Below are positions 45,561 to 58,444 of a DNA stretch of 64,000 bases, piece after piece. The DNA comes from Delphinapterus leucas (Eukaryota > Chordata > Mammalia > Artiodactyla > Monodontidae). The DNA is taken from assembly GCF_002288925.2 (NCBI RefSeq), contig NW_022098049.1, positions 1,038,577-1,102,576 of the forward strand, given 5' to 3'. The notes under the pieces are model-generated. The model searched no databases. It saw only the letters and a list, made by a program, of their open reading frames with translations, and was not told the origin of the DNA. Within the stretch, counting starts at the first letter, position 1. The number at the start of each line of letters is the position of its first letter. The position numbers were made by a program, and so were the translations under genes.

Positions 45561-48344
45561 TTACTGGGATTTAGCTCTGGTATCAGTTCAAAACTTTTTG
45601 TGTTAGCTGAGCTACCTCTGTTCATTTCTATACATATGTGACTTAGGACTCAGTCAGAAGTGTGGGTAGTTTGGGTAGAATTTGCAGTATAACTCTTCAT
45701 TTCCCTCCTGTGATCGTGCCACTATTTGAAAATTGTCTATTTTATTAAAATATACAAATGTAACAATGTAATATAATCAGTAGGAAACTGTTAATAGTAC
45801 ATAAGAAATCTAACTTTTTGGTGACATACAAGGAAATGTGCAAGGAGGATATAAGTCTTTCCATGCTTGTATCACCCAAAGTAGGAAGTGGATAGATACT
45901 GACTTAGAAAAAGTAAGTAGAGCATAGAAAGCTATAAATTTGGACAGTATAATATTTCCAATTGTTTACTTACAAAATTACAAAAGAATAATACACATCA
46001 AAAAACATTGGAAGCTTTCAATTTCTGTTTCGTATTAAGTAGGTACAGTGTAGAAGCATTATATTGTGCTAATATTTGTGTACATTCACTACATATAAAA
46101 TTTATATATTATACATCATATTATACAATAGGTATATATATAAAATTCCTCTGATCACTTCTGCAAACTACCAACATACAACTAAAATCCAGAAGACAAT
46201 TTAGAGACACTGTGAGAAGACTAGCATTTCACTCTGTAGTCTTTTAGATCACTCAGAGATTTTTCCATGTTCATGTAAATGATTTCTAAAATGAAAAAAT
46301 ATATTCAAAAATCATCAAAGATAGAGAGCCCAGACATTAACGATAACTGTAATATACTTAAAATATAACTACACTATTTAGTATTATAGTTCATTACAAT
46401 GTTACATAGTTTAGGGGAACTCATAGACTTGCCAAAAAAAAAAAATCACAGTAAAAATGTAATTACCTAATAAATTAACCAGGAGAGATATTTAGGAAGA
46501 AAGGCATTAAAGGGCCACGTTCAAGGGAGGGTAACCAGAACTATTTCTATTTGTAACATCTCTATCGATAATCTTCATTTGATAATTAGCATTCACCATG
46601 TAAGAAGGAATTTTTGTGGAATAAATGGTGATTTGTGGAATGATTTCAAAGGATGGATATTAGTGAAATAAGTAAGAATTGACTGTAGTAGTTTTGTGAC
46701 ATTTCTCATCCTTGCATGAATAGGTTATAAGAATCTGGAGAGGCCTTCATTCTTTATCCTTAGGGAAGATTCTTTAAACTAAATCCTTAACTGTCTGGTA
46801 GCCAGCTATAAATTCTGGATATGATCTGCTAAAGTGTGGCTAAGCCCTATATCTTCAATCTTGACATCTTCCTCTAAAGCTTACATGCAAGGTAGTAGTC
46901 AGAGCACCTAAAAGGGCTGGGACTTCCCTGAGCCTAGAGAGCTGGTTGTAAAAATCATTTCTATTATATATGCTTGAATATTTATGTAGAATGTAAAAAA
47001 ATATAAAAATTTGGTCTGCTTTTTTTTTTCTTTTTTTCCCATTACAAATTGGACATGAGGTTGTGAAGCAGCGAACCTTAACCTTGCCAAACTTCACATT
47101 TTTACATTTTTATACCAAAAGAACTTTGGTAGCTGTGTTTGGCCAAATTGGCTTATGCTGTTTTTCAAAACCACATTTATATTTTCTAGAAAAGAATTAG
47201 AATGAAATGAAAATATCTAATATTGACCAAAGGCCTAAATTATGGCAGATTCTGATCTGCTATCTTTTTTGTTTTAACTTATTCTTATAAGAACATAAAG
47301 GTGATTCTTCCCATTTTACAAGTGAGAAAGCTTAAGTCCAGACATCTGTCTAGTAAATCCTATAACTCACAAATTGGGTACTTTTAGTTTTAACTTGACA
47401 GGGCACAGGGATTCTAAATGCTATAGCTTGATACAATCCCTCAAAAAGAGGCATTTAACTTTCCCTTTCTTTTGAAGAACCTCCATTCAAACATGAAGAA
47501 CACATTTGAGTATTGATATGAAATCAACAACAATTAATATTCTATTAAGTAGACATTCATCTGCTTATTACAGATGTTTGGCACTTTTCTTCTGTTATGA
47601 CCTGATATTTGATCTATAAAATGTGTGTGAAGATTTGTTTCTTCTTCAACTTTTACCTGGAAAGGAATTAAGGGTGACTAAAGGCCCTTTGAAAGGTTTT
47701 AAAATAAGTGTGCTTTTTTCGGGGGTGGAGAGTTTGTTGTTGTTGTTGTTTCTGTCAATCACCTCTCTGAAATTTCAAGAACATGAGGTTTCTTGAAGTT
47801 TCACATTATTTATTTATTTATTTTGTTTATTATCTTCCACCGAAGGCACAGAGTATCCATTTCATCCACTCTGCGAAGTCTGTAAACGTTTTTCACTCAA
47901 CTTTCTACCTTCTGGAGAATCTCGGTCCTGGTTTTGTTTTGCTTTGTTTGCTTCTTCTGAGACCCCAAATTAGCCTCTATACAATTAAAGGATAAGTAGA
48001 CAAGTATTCAGATTTCTTTCAACTTTAAGATCTTCTTATTGCTAGGAACCCAAATTCCCCAGTTCTCACTGTTCTTTTGCCTCCCTTCCATCCCATTGAC
48101 CTTGTAAAAGAGAATGTCAAAATTATAAAGAAATAATGTTTCTCAGTAAATATAGATCAAAGCAAATTTCCAACTGATAAAATAGCCCTGTGACCCTGGG
48201 AAATGGATCATTTCAACGTCATGAGCCTCTGTGGCCCCATCTACAACCTGGAGATCACCTATGCAAACTATTTTAACCATCATTGAGGGGAGAAAACTCA
48301 TTGGCCAAATCTTACATAGAGGATGAATTAAATGTGTTGTTTTT
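45561..48344. other. AT-rich intergenic sequence, no gene recognised
   Basis: No coding signal on either strand. The 80-codon minus frame at 46,855-47,097 is A/T-driven. Short (GTT)n at 47,739-47,750. Confidence 0.5.
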
Positions 48345-48584
48345 AAGATATCATCTGCAGGGCTTCCCTGGTGGCGCAGTGGTTGGGAGTCCACCTGCCG
48401 ATGCAGGGGACACAGATTCGTGCCCCGGACCGGGAAGATCCCACATGCCACGGAGCGGCTGTGCCCGTGAGCCATGGCCGCTGAGCCTGCGCGTCCGGAG
48501 CCTGTGCTCCGCAACGGGAGAGGCCACAACAGTGAGAGGCCCGCGTACCGCATAAAAAAAAAAAAAAAAAAAAGATATCATCTG
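48345..48584 (+). mobile_element. Young cetacean CHR-type SINE, sense, 13 bp target-site duplication
   Basis: Direct repeat 'aagatatcatctg' at 48,345-48,357 and 48,572-48,584. Body 48,358-48,571 with A box 'tggcgcagtgg', young core 'gagccatggccgctgagcct', 3' end 'ggcccgcgtaccgc' and an A18-20 tail. The intact tail and perfect repeat mark a recent insertion. Confidence 0.98.
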
Positions 48585-48767
48585 TAATAGGCACTCATTT
48601 CTAACCTTTCTTTTCTCCCATTTCAGAAGCAAATTCTATAGGAGTCCTCATATCAAACAGCAACAAAGGAACAGCTTCTCTGAAACCACAGAGTCAAAAG
48701 ACCTTCGGTGAGAAATAGAAGCACTCTCTGCTTATGTATATGGTTGAGATTTTCCTATAATTAAAAA

Positions 48768-48960
48768 AAATTAGTTATCTATTTTATATATAGTAGTGTG
48801 TATCGCACAGGGAACTCTACTCAGTACTCTGTAATGACCTACATGGGAAAAGAATCTAAAAAAGAGTGGATGTATGCATAACTGATTCACTTTGCTGTAC
48901 ACCTGAAACTAGCAAAACATTGTAAATCAGCTATACCCTAATAAAAGTTTTTTAAAAAGT
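48768..48960 (+). mobile_element. L1 3' UTR end, sense, severely 5'-truncated
   Basis: 'gcacagggaactctactcag', 'gattcactttgctgtacacc' and 'gtaaatcagctataccctaa' then 'taaaag' and an A-rich tail: the last 190 bp of a cetartiodactyl L1. Target-site repeats are unclear in the AT-rich flanks. Confidence 0.9.
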
Positions 48961-51590
48961 TAAAAATTAAAATAAAAAAATTAAATTATGGATTTTCCAT
49001 AACAACCTCTTATTTTTTCCCATTCTTCAGGTTAAATATAGAAAAATTGACATTTTACCTATCCTTGCTTTAAGACGTGTCCTAATCAGGCTCCCTTATT
49101 TCTCCAAAAATGTACACACCCTGGGAAAATAGTATGGCAGGTAAAAGCCAAGATCTAAACTTGCCTGTGGTTTATTAACATCGGAAGCATTCTACACTTG
49201 GCCATAGAAAACTGTTTATTTAGATTTCCTATGTTTTAGAATGTACCAGAAAATTTTTAATATTTTACCCACAGATACACTTCTCTTGGGTGTCTTAAGA
49301 GTTAGTGGGCCTGCTTGAAAGAAAAATATTGAGACCCATGTTTTCTATATTTCAGTAATTTTTAAATAATAAATGCCATGTGACAGAAGGAAGCATTGAC
49401 AATATAAAACATGATTTTTTAAATCTAGTCATTAGTTGTACTTAGTTATTTCATGATAATGAAACCCTGAAGCTACCTGAGTAAATAAAATACCATGTAA
49501 AAATGTGTGTACATTGTTTTCATATTTTTTCACCCAAGCTCTATTTACTGATGTTTGTGTTATTATGACTATGTATTTTTGAATATGTGACTATTCTACT
49601 ATTTATCATATGTGTCTTATTAAAGATACTTTTTGAAGTTTACCAATGCATTCAAATATATATGTGTGTGTATCATTTCATTTCATTTTTTAACATTGTG
49701 GTTATGGCACAGTAAGTTGTTATATAACTCACTAATGCGTTGCCACTCACAATTTGAAATAAACTATTGTAAAGGATAAGACTATATGCATTAGAGTCAG
49801 ATATATCTGTGTTTAAATAACAGCTGATCTATTAGATATGTGATATCCAAATTCAGTTTGTGGAAATGTTTGGTTTCTTTGTCCTTTTGACATTTTCCCA
49901 TTATTTTTTGAGCATTCTCTTACTTCCTGTCAAAAGAGATGTCCCAATCTCACCTCATACTTTTCCTTTTCTATTCCTGAAACCATCCATTTCTTCATGG
50001 AGCTCCTCTTCTCTATAATGGGGACTGGTATTTAGAAACCAAGAACTATGGATTCATTGTTCTTTTTGCTCCTGGGCTGTTAATAATTCTAGGTCATTAA
50101 AATGGACACAGCTAGGGAATATAAATGAATATATATGATCCCCTCATAATTATTCTTCTCCTATTAAATAATTCAAAATCTGCCTTCTCTGATAATGATA
50201 ACTCATCCTGAACAATATCAGCATATACGTGTGTTTGCTCAAGTCTATTACATCACAGTAACTTCTAAATTACTACTAAAGTACCATTAACAATAACAAA
50301 CTTTAGTATATACGTCTTTAGTATATAGTCCACTGAGAATGTACTGTGTATTTTCATTAAGTGTTATTTGGGTTAAATCCTCTCTTCCTTTTTTGCTGTG
50401 GTTAAATTTATGTTTGATTATAGTTACATATTTGTTTCTGTTTGTATTTAATTTGAAATTTTGTTTTCCAGACTTTGAGATTTAATATTATTTAGTGAAT
50501 AAGTAAAACTTTTAAAATTATTCAAAAGCAAAAAATATGTAAAAAGATGTATTCAAAGAAACTTAATGTCATCCCTATCCTTTATACCACTTTCCCACCC
50601 ACCTCCCATGAGTAACCTATTCTTTTTCTGTTGTTGTTCGCCATTTCCTTTTTGCAAAACTAAAAACGTCTGACGCATAGTTGTCAATCAATTAATATCA
50701 ATGGATATTTGTTAAATTAATGGAAAAATAATTGAAATATGCACAATAATCATTAAAAATCCACCTGTATTTTCTACCTTCATCTCAAAAGTGTTTACTC
50801 CTCAAAAACCATAGTCCTCATTGTTTTAAGATTCTTACTCTGCCTCCCAGAAATAACTAGTAATATTTTCTCAAGATAAACACATCATATTGAAGAGAGA
50901 CACTCCTGCTCTCACATTCATTGTTAAAAGTCCAGTGTTTCTAAAGAAGCAGTGGTCAAATGGGATCGTGGGGGAGATGAGTTTAAAGAAGGTTTAGGTT
51001 ATGCAGAGCACTATTGATCGAGCTAAGACATGTAAATTTTATTTTAATGAAAAAATAAGGCATCAAAGATTTTAAGCCAGGAAGTAAACTAAAGCAAATG
51101 TTTGTATATTGGTAACTCCAATTTGTACTTTGGACCTTTGCAAGTAGGAAGTGTAGAGAGAAAACAGTCAATGGAGATCAGAAAAAAATAACATTTGGCT
51201 ATGAGGTGAGGAAAGACTCCACAAAGAAAGAAAAAAGAAGGAAAAATTCCAATTCTGGACTGGAGGCAAGTATTTTTCTTCTTTGAAGCTTTGAAAAAAA
51301 ATATTTACTTACTTAAATGGCCAATTTTTTAGAGTAAAACACACACACACAGAGTCAATTCTCATTATTCATGAAAATCATGGTCAATAAAGTCATCATG
51401 AACACTGAATAAGCAAATACTGAATCATACTCCCTGGGGACCAGCAGCAGAAATATGTCCCTCACGGAAGCAGAAGAGCAAAAGTCATAGGCAGGACAGA
51501 GATATGTCGAAGCCAGAGAGATCTATTTTATTCATCAGGGATTCTGACTTTTGAAGAAATAAATAAAAATATACAGTGAGAACTTTTAAA
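48961..51590. other. AT-rich intergenic sequence, no gene recognised
   Basis: No coding signal. 50,500-50,660 faintly resembles an old L1 3' UTR. (CA)n at about 51,341-51,353. Confidence 0.45.
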
Positions 51591-51592
51591 TT

Positions 51593-51795
51593 TTGATCAA
51601 GTCCAATTTAACATTTTTCTTCTTTTGGATTATACTTTTGGTGTCATATCTAAGAAATCACCACATAACTCAAAGTCACAATGATTTTGAAATTTCCCCT
51701 TTTTTCTTTGAAACCTTTACAGTCCTGGGTTTTCCATTTAGCTCTATGATCCATTTTGCATCAATTTTTGTATCTAGTGTGAGAATTGGAGAACA
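51593..51795 (-). repeat. L1 ORF2 fragment, inverse
   Basis: 'ggtgtcatatctaagaaatc' and 'gatccattttgcatcaattt tgtat' are the reverse complement of the L1 ORF2 C-terminal region. It abuts a sense L1 fragment. Confidence 0.75.
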
Positions 51796-51799
51796 GTCG

Positions 51800-52205
51800 A
51801 ATTAAATTAGAAATCAATACTAGAAAAATGTTCAGAAAAAGAGATTAAAGAAGATTAAAATAAAAATACAGCATAACAAAATTTGGGAATGCAGCTAAAA
51901 TAATACTTGAAAGAAAATGTATAGTACTAAAACAATATCAGAAAAAAAGGTAAGTCTCAAATCAGTGACATCAGTTTCCGCCTAAGAAACTAGGAAGTTA
52001 AGACCAAACTAAAATATAGTAAGCAAAAAAAAAAGAAATAATAGTGATCATAAGGGAATTCAATAATATAAAAAGCAGGAAAAACAATAGAGAAAATAAC
52101 TTAAGGCAAAAGATATGTTTTTGTTTTTGCATTCAAAGATTTAAAAAATTGATAAACCTCTAGTCAAATTGATCAGGGAAGAAGAAGAGAGATGACACAA
52201 ATTTA
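51800..52205 (+). repeat. L1 ORF2 fragment, sense
   Basis: 'gggaatgcagctaaaataat', 'tctcaaatcagtgacatcag' and 'ttgataaacctctagtcaaa' match the region between endonuclease and RT domains of ORF2, in sense orientation. Broken frames. Confidence 0.75.
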
Positions 52206-54108
52206 ATTCCATTATGTTCATACAAATTCTGTACGTTTCAGTGCTTTTAAAGTATTGCCACCTTTTTGACAAGATGGGGCTTAAAAATTTGTTTTAAGAC
52301 ATCAATAAAGAGTCTATAACTGCATTGAGGGGTGGATCAACATGGGGTAATTGTCCGTGATAACAAAGGAACACACACGGGTGTCACATTAAATATAAGG
52401 CCAAGCAGAAACATGAGCCCAAGTTAGAAAAGTAATAGGTCAGATCTTTATTTTTTTTTCATTTATCTCTAATCATCTGTATCACCTTTAAAGCAGCCAG
52501 AATCAGTAGAGCAAGTGGGGTAAGAATGTGAACTTTAGACAGTAAAAGGAAAATGTTAATGATCTTAACATTTGGAATAATAATGGAACAATGGGAAAGA
52601 TTGTTACAGTTAATGGAATAAGAGACATTAATAAGATAGATAATAAGATAGTTAAAGGAATAAGAGACGTTCAAATTCAAAGAAAATTTGAAAATTTATT
52701 ATTAGATCTTACTTAATATCTGAAAATGTCTTGGATCTAAAATCAGAGGGAGAAGGGAATCTATGGGATCTGCCAGTGGCAAAGAAGTAAGGTCGGACTG
52801 AGGGTTTTCTTTAATATGGTAAATAAATAAATAAATAAATAAATGAAGCTTTTCTGATTATTCCACATGAAGTTGAACCTGTTTAACAAACTGGTTTTAC
52901 AAGCAGTATTGCCAAGGGCTAAATCTGCAGGAGAAATCATTGACACAGGGAAGCAGCACATCTTTCACCAAATGAGGCTGGAATATCACTTCTCATGCCC
53001 AGGAGTCTAAGATTTTCTCATACCAGGAAGGACATCATTTCCTTTAGATTCAGAACATGATAAAACGTGTGTTGTTCCCTTTTAGGACCTTGTTTATCAA
53101 CATTGATGGGGTCCCTATACCTAAGAGACCACATCGTTTTTTTCTCTTCTTAGCAGCCATTACTATTACACTCTTATTCATTACCCCATGCCTTCCTCTC
53201 CTCCTTGTTGGCTGGTCTGTGACACAGAAGAGCAAAATATAAATTTATATTTGTGATCTGATGGGAGAAAAAGCATAAATAAGTAACCCTTTTGATTTTC
53301 ATTTGTTTATTCTCACACAGACAACAAATATTTGAGAATCATAAATTGAAGGAGTGCTACTAGTAATTGTTTCCAAGAGCTCCTGAAAATATACTCTGAA
53401 TGACATGAATATATAAAAACTATTAAAGTGTATTATTTCCCTTAGGTAATTTTTTTCTTCTGCTATCAATATTATTTTTAGAAAAAGTACCATTTTGTTT
53501 CCTCTTCTCTGGAATTTCAAACATGTTCTTTAGAAAACTCATTGGGAGTTTGAAACTTTTAATCATTTAAATATCACTTGTTCTCTCAAATAGAGTCTTA
53601 GTAATGACATATATTGATCAGTCAAGCTACGTGATGTTTTCCAAAACAAAATATTCTTCACTCAGGAGTACCAAATATCTTTATTTTAAATTCCTCTAAA
53701 TTATTAAATAGTTTTACTTTCAAAAATAAAATTCTAATGTCAGAGGGGCTATCTTTCATCATTGGATATTCCTTTTTTTTCTCTCCATTCAACTCCAGCA
53801 TCAATGACACATGTTTCCCCAAAGCCACATCTCATAATCATATACTCTATGTAAGTATAGGCATGCTGGCTATGGAAACATAATTTTAAGATGTGCAATA
53901 ACTTTCCAAAAACACTATTTCCAACCAGACTGTCAAAAGTAGTTAATCTTCTATGTGAAATTTCTGAAATTGGGAGTTTTAAGAAACAATGAAATGGCAT
54001 CTTTATTTACAATATTTTACGTAGCTCTTGAAATTTCCCATGTACTTCTGTGTTATATATGTGCATTACCTAAGAATTTATACAACCTTGAAAATAAAGA
54101 ACCTGCAG
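52206..54108. other. Intergenic, no gene recognised
   Basis: AT-rich, no coding signal. A clean (AAAT)n microsatellite of about seven units is at 52,818-52,846. Confidence 0.5.
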
Positions 54109-54685
54109 TAAGCGGAATTCTTAGATGGCCCAGAGGATTCCCAACCTCTGGTGTACATCCCTGTATAATACCTTCCCCTTGAGTATAAATGGGGCCTTCG
54201 AACATGAGAGAGGGTATTCCTGGATGAGATGATGCTATTAGCAAAAGTGAAGGGATTTTTGTAGATATATTTAGGGTCCTTGATTACTTGACTTTGAGTT
54301 AATCAAAAGAGATATTTTCTAGGTAGTCTAATCACCTTGTGAGATGAGTCCTTTAAAAAAGGGTCAAGAGTTTGGAGACATAAAGCACCACAGACTCTCC
54401 TGATGGCCTTGAAGAAGCAAGTAGCTATGAGTTATACAGCTGCAAGGAAATGAATTCTGCCAGCAACCATGTTCATCTGGACAAGGATTCCAAGCCTCAG
54501 ATGAAACTGCAGCCCTAGGTGACACTTTGATTACAGCTTTGTGAGCCCCTGAGAAGACGATTCAACAAAGTTATGCCAGGACGCCTGTCTCATGGAAAAT
54601 GTAAGATAATAAATACCTGGTGTTTTAAACTAGTAGGTGTGTTGTTATTTGTTCAGCAGCAATAGAAAATTAATACAGATCCATA
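54109..54685 (+). repeat. Old LTR or MER-type interspersed repeat, sense
   Basis: Starts 'agcggaattcttagatggcc', contains 'gactttgagttaatcaaaag', 'aaggaaatgaattctgccag' and 'agataataaatacctggtgt', and ends 'gcagcaatagaaaattaata'. I recognise this as a common mammalian LTR-like repeat but cannot name the family with certainty. The 89 bp after the AATAAA ('taataaatacc') look like an R/U5 end. Confidence 0.6.
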
Positions 54686-55126
54686 AACTCAAGTGATGAC
54701 GTTGCGCACTATTATGTCAGGAACATGAGGGACATTCTGAAGATGTCTCTCACATAGAGCATGTGGTAAAATTGGAATATGGAATAAAAATTCACGCACT
54801 CAAATTCCAAATGATATCTTGACTCTTTCCTTCTTTCTACGTACAGTGAGCTCAAGCACATCTTCTTTTCCTATCTTCTTTATGTGGGTACTTTAGTTGT
54901 TTCAGATCTTTTTTTCTAAATATGAGCATTTAAAACTATAAATTTTCATCTAGACACTGTGTAACTGCATTTTATAAATTTGATATTTGTGTTTGTTTAT
55001 AATTCAGTTAAAATATTTCCTAAGTATTTCTCAGTAACATTCTATTGTAAGGCTGTCCCGTATTTTGTATATTCATCAATCAATTGATGAACATTTGAAT
55101 GAGGAGGATGCAATGGTGTAAGTCCT
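54686..55126. other. AT-rich intergenic sequence, nothing recognised
   Basis: No coding signal or named repeat. Confidence 0.5.
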
Positions 55127-55437
55127 GATCTGAGTCTGAAATCCTAAGAATCAGGAGTGCCAAGGTCCAAGGGCAAGAGAGGATGGATGTCTCAACCCAA
55201 ACAGAAAGAATGAATGTGCCTTTCCCCCACCTGTTTTATTCAGGTCCTCAGTAGGTTGGATGATGTGCACCCACACTGGTGAGGGAAATCTATTCTACTC
55301 AGTCTACTGATTCAAATGCTAATCTCTTCCAGAGACACCCTCACAGACACACCAGAAATAATGTTTTGCCAGCTATGCAGGCATCCCTTAGCCCCATCAA
55401 GTTGATATGTAAAATTAACTATTATCACATTAACTAT
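55127..55437 (-). repeat. ERVL-type LTR, MLT2-like, inverse (tentative family)
   Basis: 'ttggatgatgtgcacccaca', 'caaatgctaatctcttccag', 'agacaccctcacagacacac' and 'catcaagttgatatgtaaaa' are the reverse complement of the family found at 24,935-25,307. This copy is the better preserved in its first half. Confidence 0.6.
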
Positions 55438-56045
55438 TTTGTTCCCTGCTGTATTCTTATCACCTGATACTTAATATGCCTGCTATACACCGTATACGTT
55501 GTAGCTTAGCCAAAGATGGGCCAATGTAGCATTCAATACTTTCATGTGAATAGGAGGCATATTGACACAGATAGCAAAAGGCCTGAGGTAAACAGAGAGA
55601 GCACACTGTGATTATGAAGGTCTTGCCACAGCATTTGAAGGACTGATTTAATAGTATAAAACACGATTGCCTAAATTGGGGATGATTGGACTAGTATTGT
55701 GGACTAGTGACAAAATTAGTCAGTTGATCGTTCTACTTATCAATAAAATAGCAACAATCAACTGCATGAAGTAGAAATGTCCAGAAGCTAGGGAGGTAGT
55801 TTGGACCATCAAATAGGGACACGGTAATCTGAAAGTAAATGTAAAATCTATAACAGAAAATTCACACAGATTTTTAGCAAAATTAGGTTTGTGATGATAG
55901 GGTGATGCTGATACTGTCTTATCGCCATCACTTCAGTTTGGGAGTTTCTTGCTAAACTGCTGATAATAAAGTATATAAGGAGGATCATATTCTAGGTAAA
56001 TTATGTATCATATGGGAACACTTCAGTAAGAACAAATGTAACAGA
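55438..56045. other. Intergenic, nothing recognised
   Basis: No coding signal. Possibly part of an older ERV but without readable motifs. Confidence 0.4.
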
Positions 56046-56506
56046 GAATGTTGATGTTCTACTCTGACTCCCTCAGATTCTTTATTAGCTACATACACCA
56101 ATCCCTCATGTTCTGTTTCTCTCATTGGGGCTTCCAGAGGATTTTCTCTGGGCATTTGAGTTGCCTTCTTGCAGGCTTGGAAATCCAGAAGGGCCTGGAA
56201 ATTTTACTTCACCCTCAACACACATTTTCCTGAAGCTAAGGACTAAGTGGTGTGGGAAAACAAAAGCCCAGCACATTGCTTCAAGGCAGGAAAAATTCTC
56301 AGGTGTAATGTATGATCTAAAGCTCAATTTGAATCTGAGTCTGAGACTTCATCTGAAATTAAACCCTTGATTGACTCCTTTTCTTTCTCCATCATGCTTC
56401 CCGCATACCTTATTGGTTTTTCCTGAGAGCACTTTCATAAATAAATCATCACTTCTACCTGAATCCGTGGCTTAGAATCTGCTTTTAGAGAAGCCAATCT
56501 AAAACA
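56046..56506 (+). mobile_element. ERVL-like LTR, sense, followed by a primer binding site
   Basis: The 3' part reads 'ttcataaataaatcatcact' (polyadenylation signal AATAAA), then 'atccgtggcttagaatctgc' and 'agagaagccaatctaaaaca', ending in CA at 56,505-56,506 as LTRs do. The 5' boundary is a guess. It is followed 2 bp later by a tRNA-Leu-like primer binding site, so this is the 5' LTR of an old endogenous retrovirus relic and not a solo LTR. Confidence 0.6.
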
Positions 56507-56508
56507 TT

Positions 56509-56526
56509 TGGTACCAAGAATGGTCA
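56509..56526 (+). other. Retroviral primer binding site, tRNA-Leu-like
   Basis: 'tggtaccaagaatggtca' matches the complement of the tRNA-Leu 3' end at about 12 of 18 positions, including the leading TGGT and the 'GA.TGG' core. ERVL elements are named for use of tRNA-Leu. The position, 2 bp after the LTR CA end, is as expected. Confidence 0.55.
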
Positions 56527-57719
56527 AAGAAGCAGACCCTAATGGTAGGATCCTGTGGTTGGATCACTCGCTGGTGAGTTGGAAATAAGGATCCATTTTC
56601 ATGAGAGATGGACTGTCAACAGCCCTTAGCATGCTCCAGCCTTTAAATTGTTGAGATTCTCTACTCTGTGATACCAATGGAAATAAATGTTCTGACTTAA
56701 CTATGGTACATGTAAGGACTATGGGAATAGGAGATTGTTACTGGATGATTCTGATGTGTTGAAGAGAGAAAATGATAAACACATGTTGATCAATTACTAA
56801 CAAAGTGTGAAACTCAGACAACTTCCATCCAGTATTTAAGAGAACTTTATCATTTGCAACATGAGGGCAAATATAGTTGAAGACTAGGCGCAGAATTTAA
56901 TGTAAGAGTGACAAAATTTGCAAACATTTAAGAAAAGCTGATTTGAAAACTTGGCCAGGTCTCCTGTATCATAATCAGTGTCCTAAGAGAGAATTGGGAT
57001 CATGAGATTGGAGTGTGATTATATAAATGAATTCACCTGAATGCCCAGAAGCACAACCTTCTGGGCCTGCAAAAGTAGCCCACTGTTGTAGCCATACCAC
57101 AGAGTCAGGATGGACCGCCAACCAAAATTTCATTTGGATATCAGTACTAATGACATCATCAGGAAGGTATGAGAAGGTTTATTACTCATGTATTGAGATT
57201 TTTGGGAGAGAGCAGGCAGTTCCAAAGAACTTGGGAAAAAAGAGAAAAGAAACTGGCTTGGAGTTTTATAGAGGTTATGGGGTGGGGCTAGGGTGAGGCT
57301 TCCTGAGAATGGTTTGAACTTCCCACCGGAACCAAATGAAGAAGCATTTGGGCTTTTGCGTCAGATGGCTAAGATCTGGAGCAGAAGGGAGCAGAGAGTA
57401 TGGAGCTCAAAACTGTAGCAAACATCAAAAAATGGAGCCAGACTTTATTATAGCAGCTCTCTCAACACCATTACTTGAATATTATGCTAAAGACGTTGTA
57501 ATGTGGGTTTTTTTCCCTTTAATGATCTGCTTAACTTGATTCCTGGTCACCAAACCGAATACAAGGGTCAACCTTCAGCCTAACCAAGTGTTAAACCTGC
57601 TAAAGAAGGAAAGCAACTTTTCACTAAAGGAACTACAGTCCCTGGATAATACCTACCTGAAAGAACAAGGTAAGCGTGCCTGAACATAGATTTTTTGAGA
57701 TGTAGAATCAAGGGGAGTA
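56527..57719 (+). other. Possible ERV internal sequence, decayed; no frame recognised
   Basis: It follows the primer binding site, where gag would be expected, but all frames are broken and no retroviral motif is readable. The 89-codon frame at 57,027-57,296 has no family likeness. How far the internal region extends cannot be decided by eye. Confidence 0.3.
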
Positions 57720-58203
57720 GAATGTCAGTCTGAATGTGACAACATGGGTAGAACTTGGCATTATGATAAGTGAAATAAGTCAGAGAGAAAGACAAACACT
57801 GTATGATCTCGCTTATATGTGGAATCTAAAAAAAAAACAACTCATAAATACAGAGAACAGATTGGTGGTGGCCGGGAAGGAGGAGGGGGGATAAGGGGTA
57901 GGCAAATGGCTAAAAGTGGTCTAAAGGTACAAATTTCCAGCTAAACAAGTCCTGGGATATAATGTATGCATGATTATAGATAATAATACCACATTGTATA
58001 GTTGAAAGTTGCTGAGAGAGTAGATCTTGAAAATTCTCATCACAAGAAAAAAATGTGTAGCTCTGTGGTGATAGACGTTGGCTGGATTTACTGTGGTGAT
58101 CATTTTGCAATATATACAATGTATCAAATCATTACGTTGTGCACCTGAAACTAATATAACCTTATATGTAAATTATATCTTAATAAAAAAGAATGTCAGT
58201 CTG
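57720..58203 (+). mobile_element. 5'-truncated L1 (ORF2 end and 3' UTR), sense, 13 bp target-site duplication
   Basis: Perfect direct repeat 'gaatgtcagtctg' at 57,720-57,732 and 58,191-58,203 flanks a 458 bp L1 piece. It starts at the ORF2 end ('tgataagtgaaataagtcag') and ends 'taaattatatcttaataaaa' plus A tail. The 3' UTR is of the same older type as that at 1-1370. Confidence 0.95.
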
Positions 58204-58207
58204 GCTA

Positions 58208-58444
58208 AGGAAGAATTTCTTTTTTTTTTTTTTTTTTTTTTGCGGTACGCGGGCCTCTCACTGTTGTGGCTTCTCCCGTTGCGGAGCACAGGCTCCGGAC
58301 GCACAGTCTCAGCAGCCATGGCTCCCGGGCCCGGCTGCTCCGCGGCATGTGGGATCCTCCCGGATCGGGGCACAAACCCGTGTCCCCTGCATCGGCAGGC
58401 GGACTCTCAACCACTGTGCCACCAGGGAAGTCCAGGAAGAATTT
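58208..58444 (-). mobile_element. Young cetacean CHR-type SINE, inverse, 11 bp target-site duplication
   Basis: Direct repeat 'aggaagaattt' at 58,208-58,218 and 58,434-58,444. T tail of about 21, then the reverse-complement young body ending 'caccagggaagtcc'. It sits 4 bp beyond the target-site repeat of the preceding L1. It has several private changes in the head. Confidence 0.97.
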
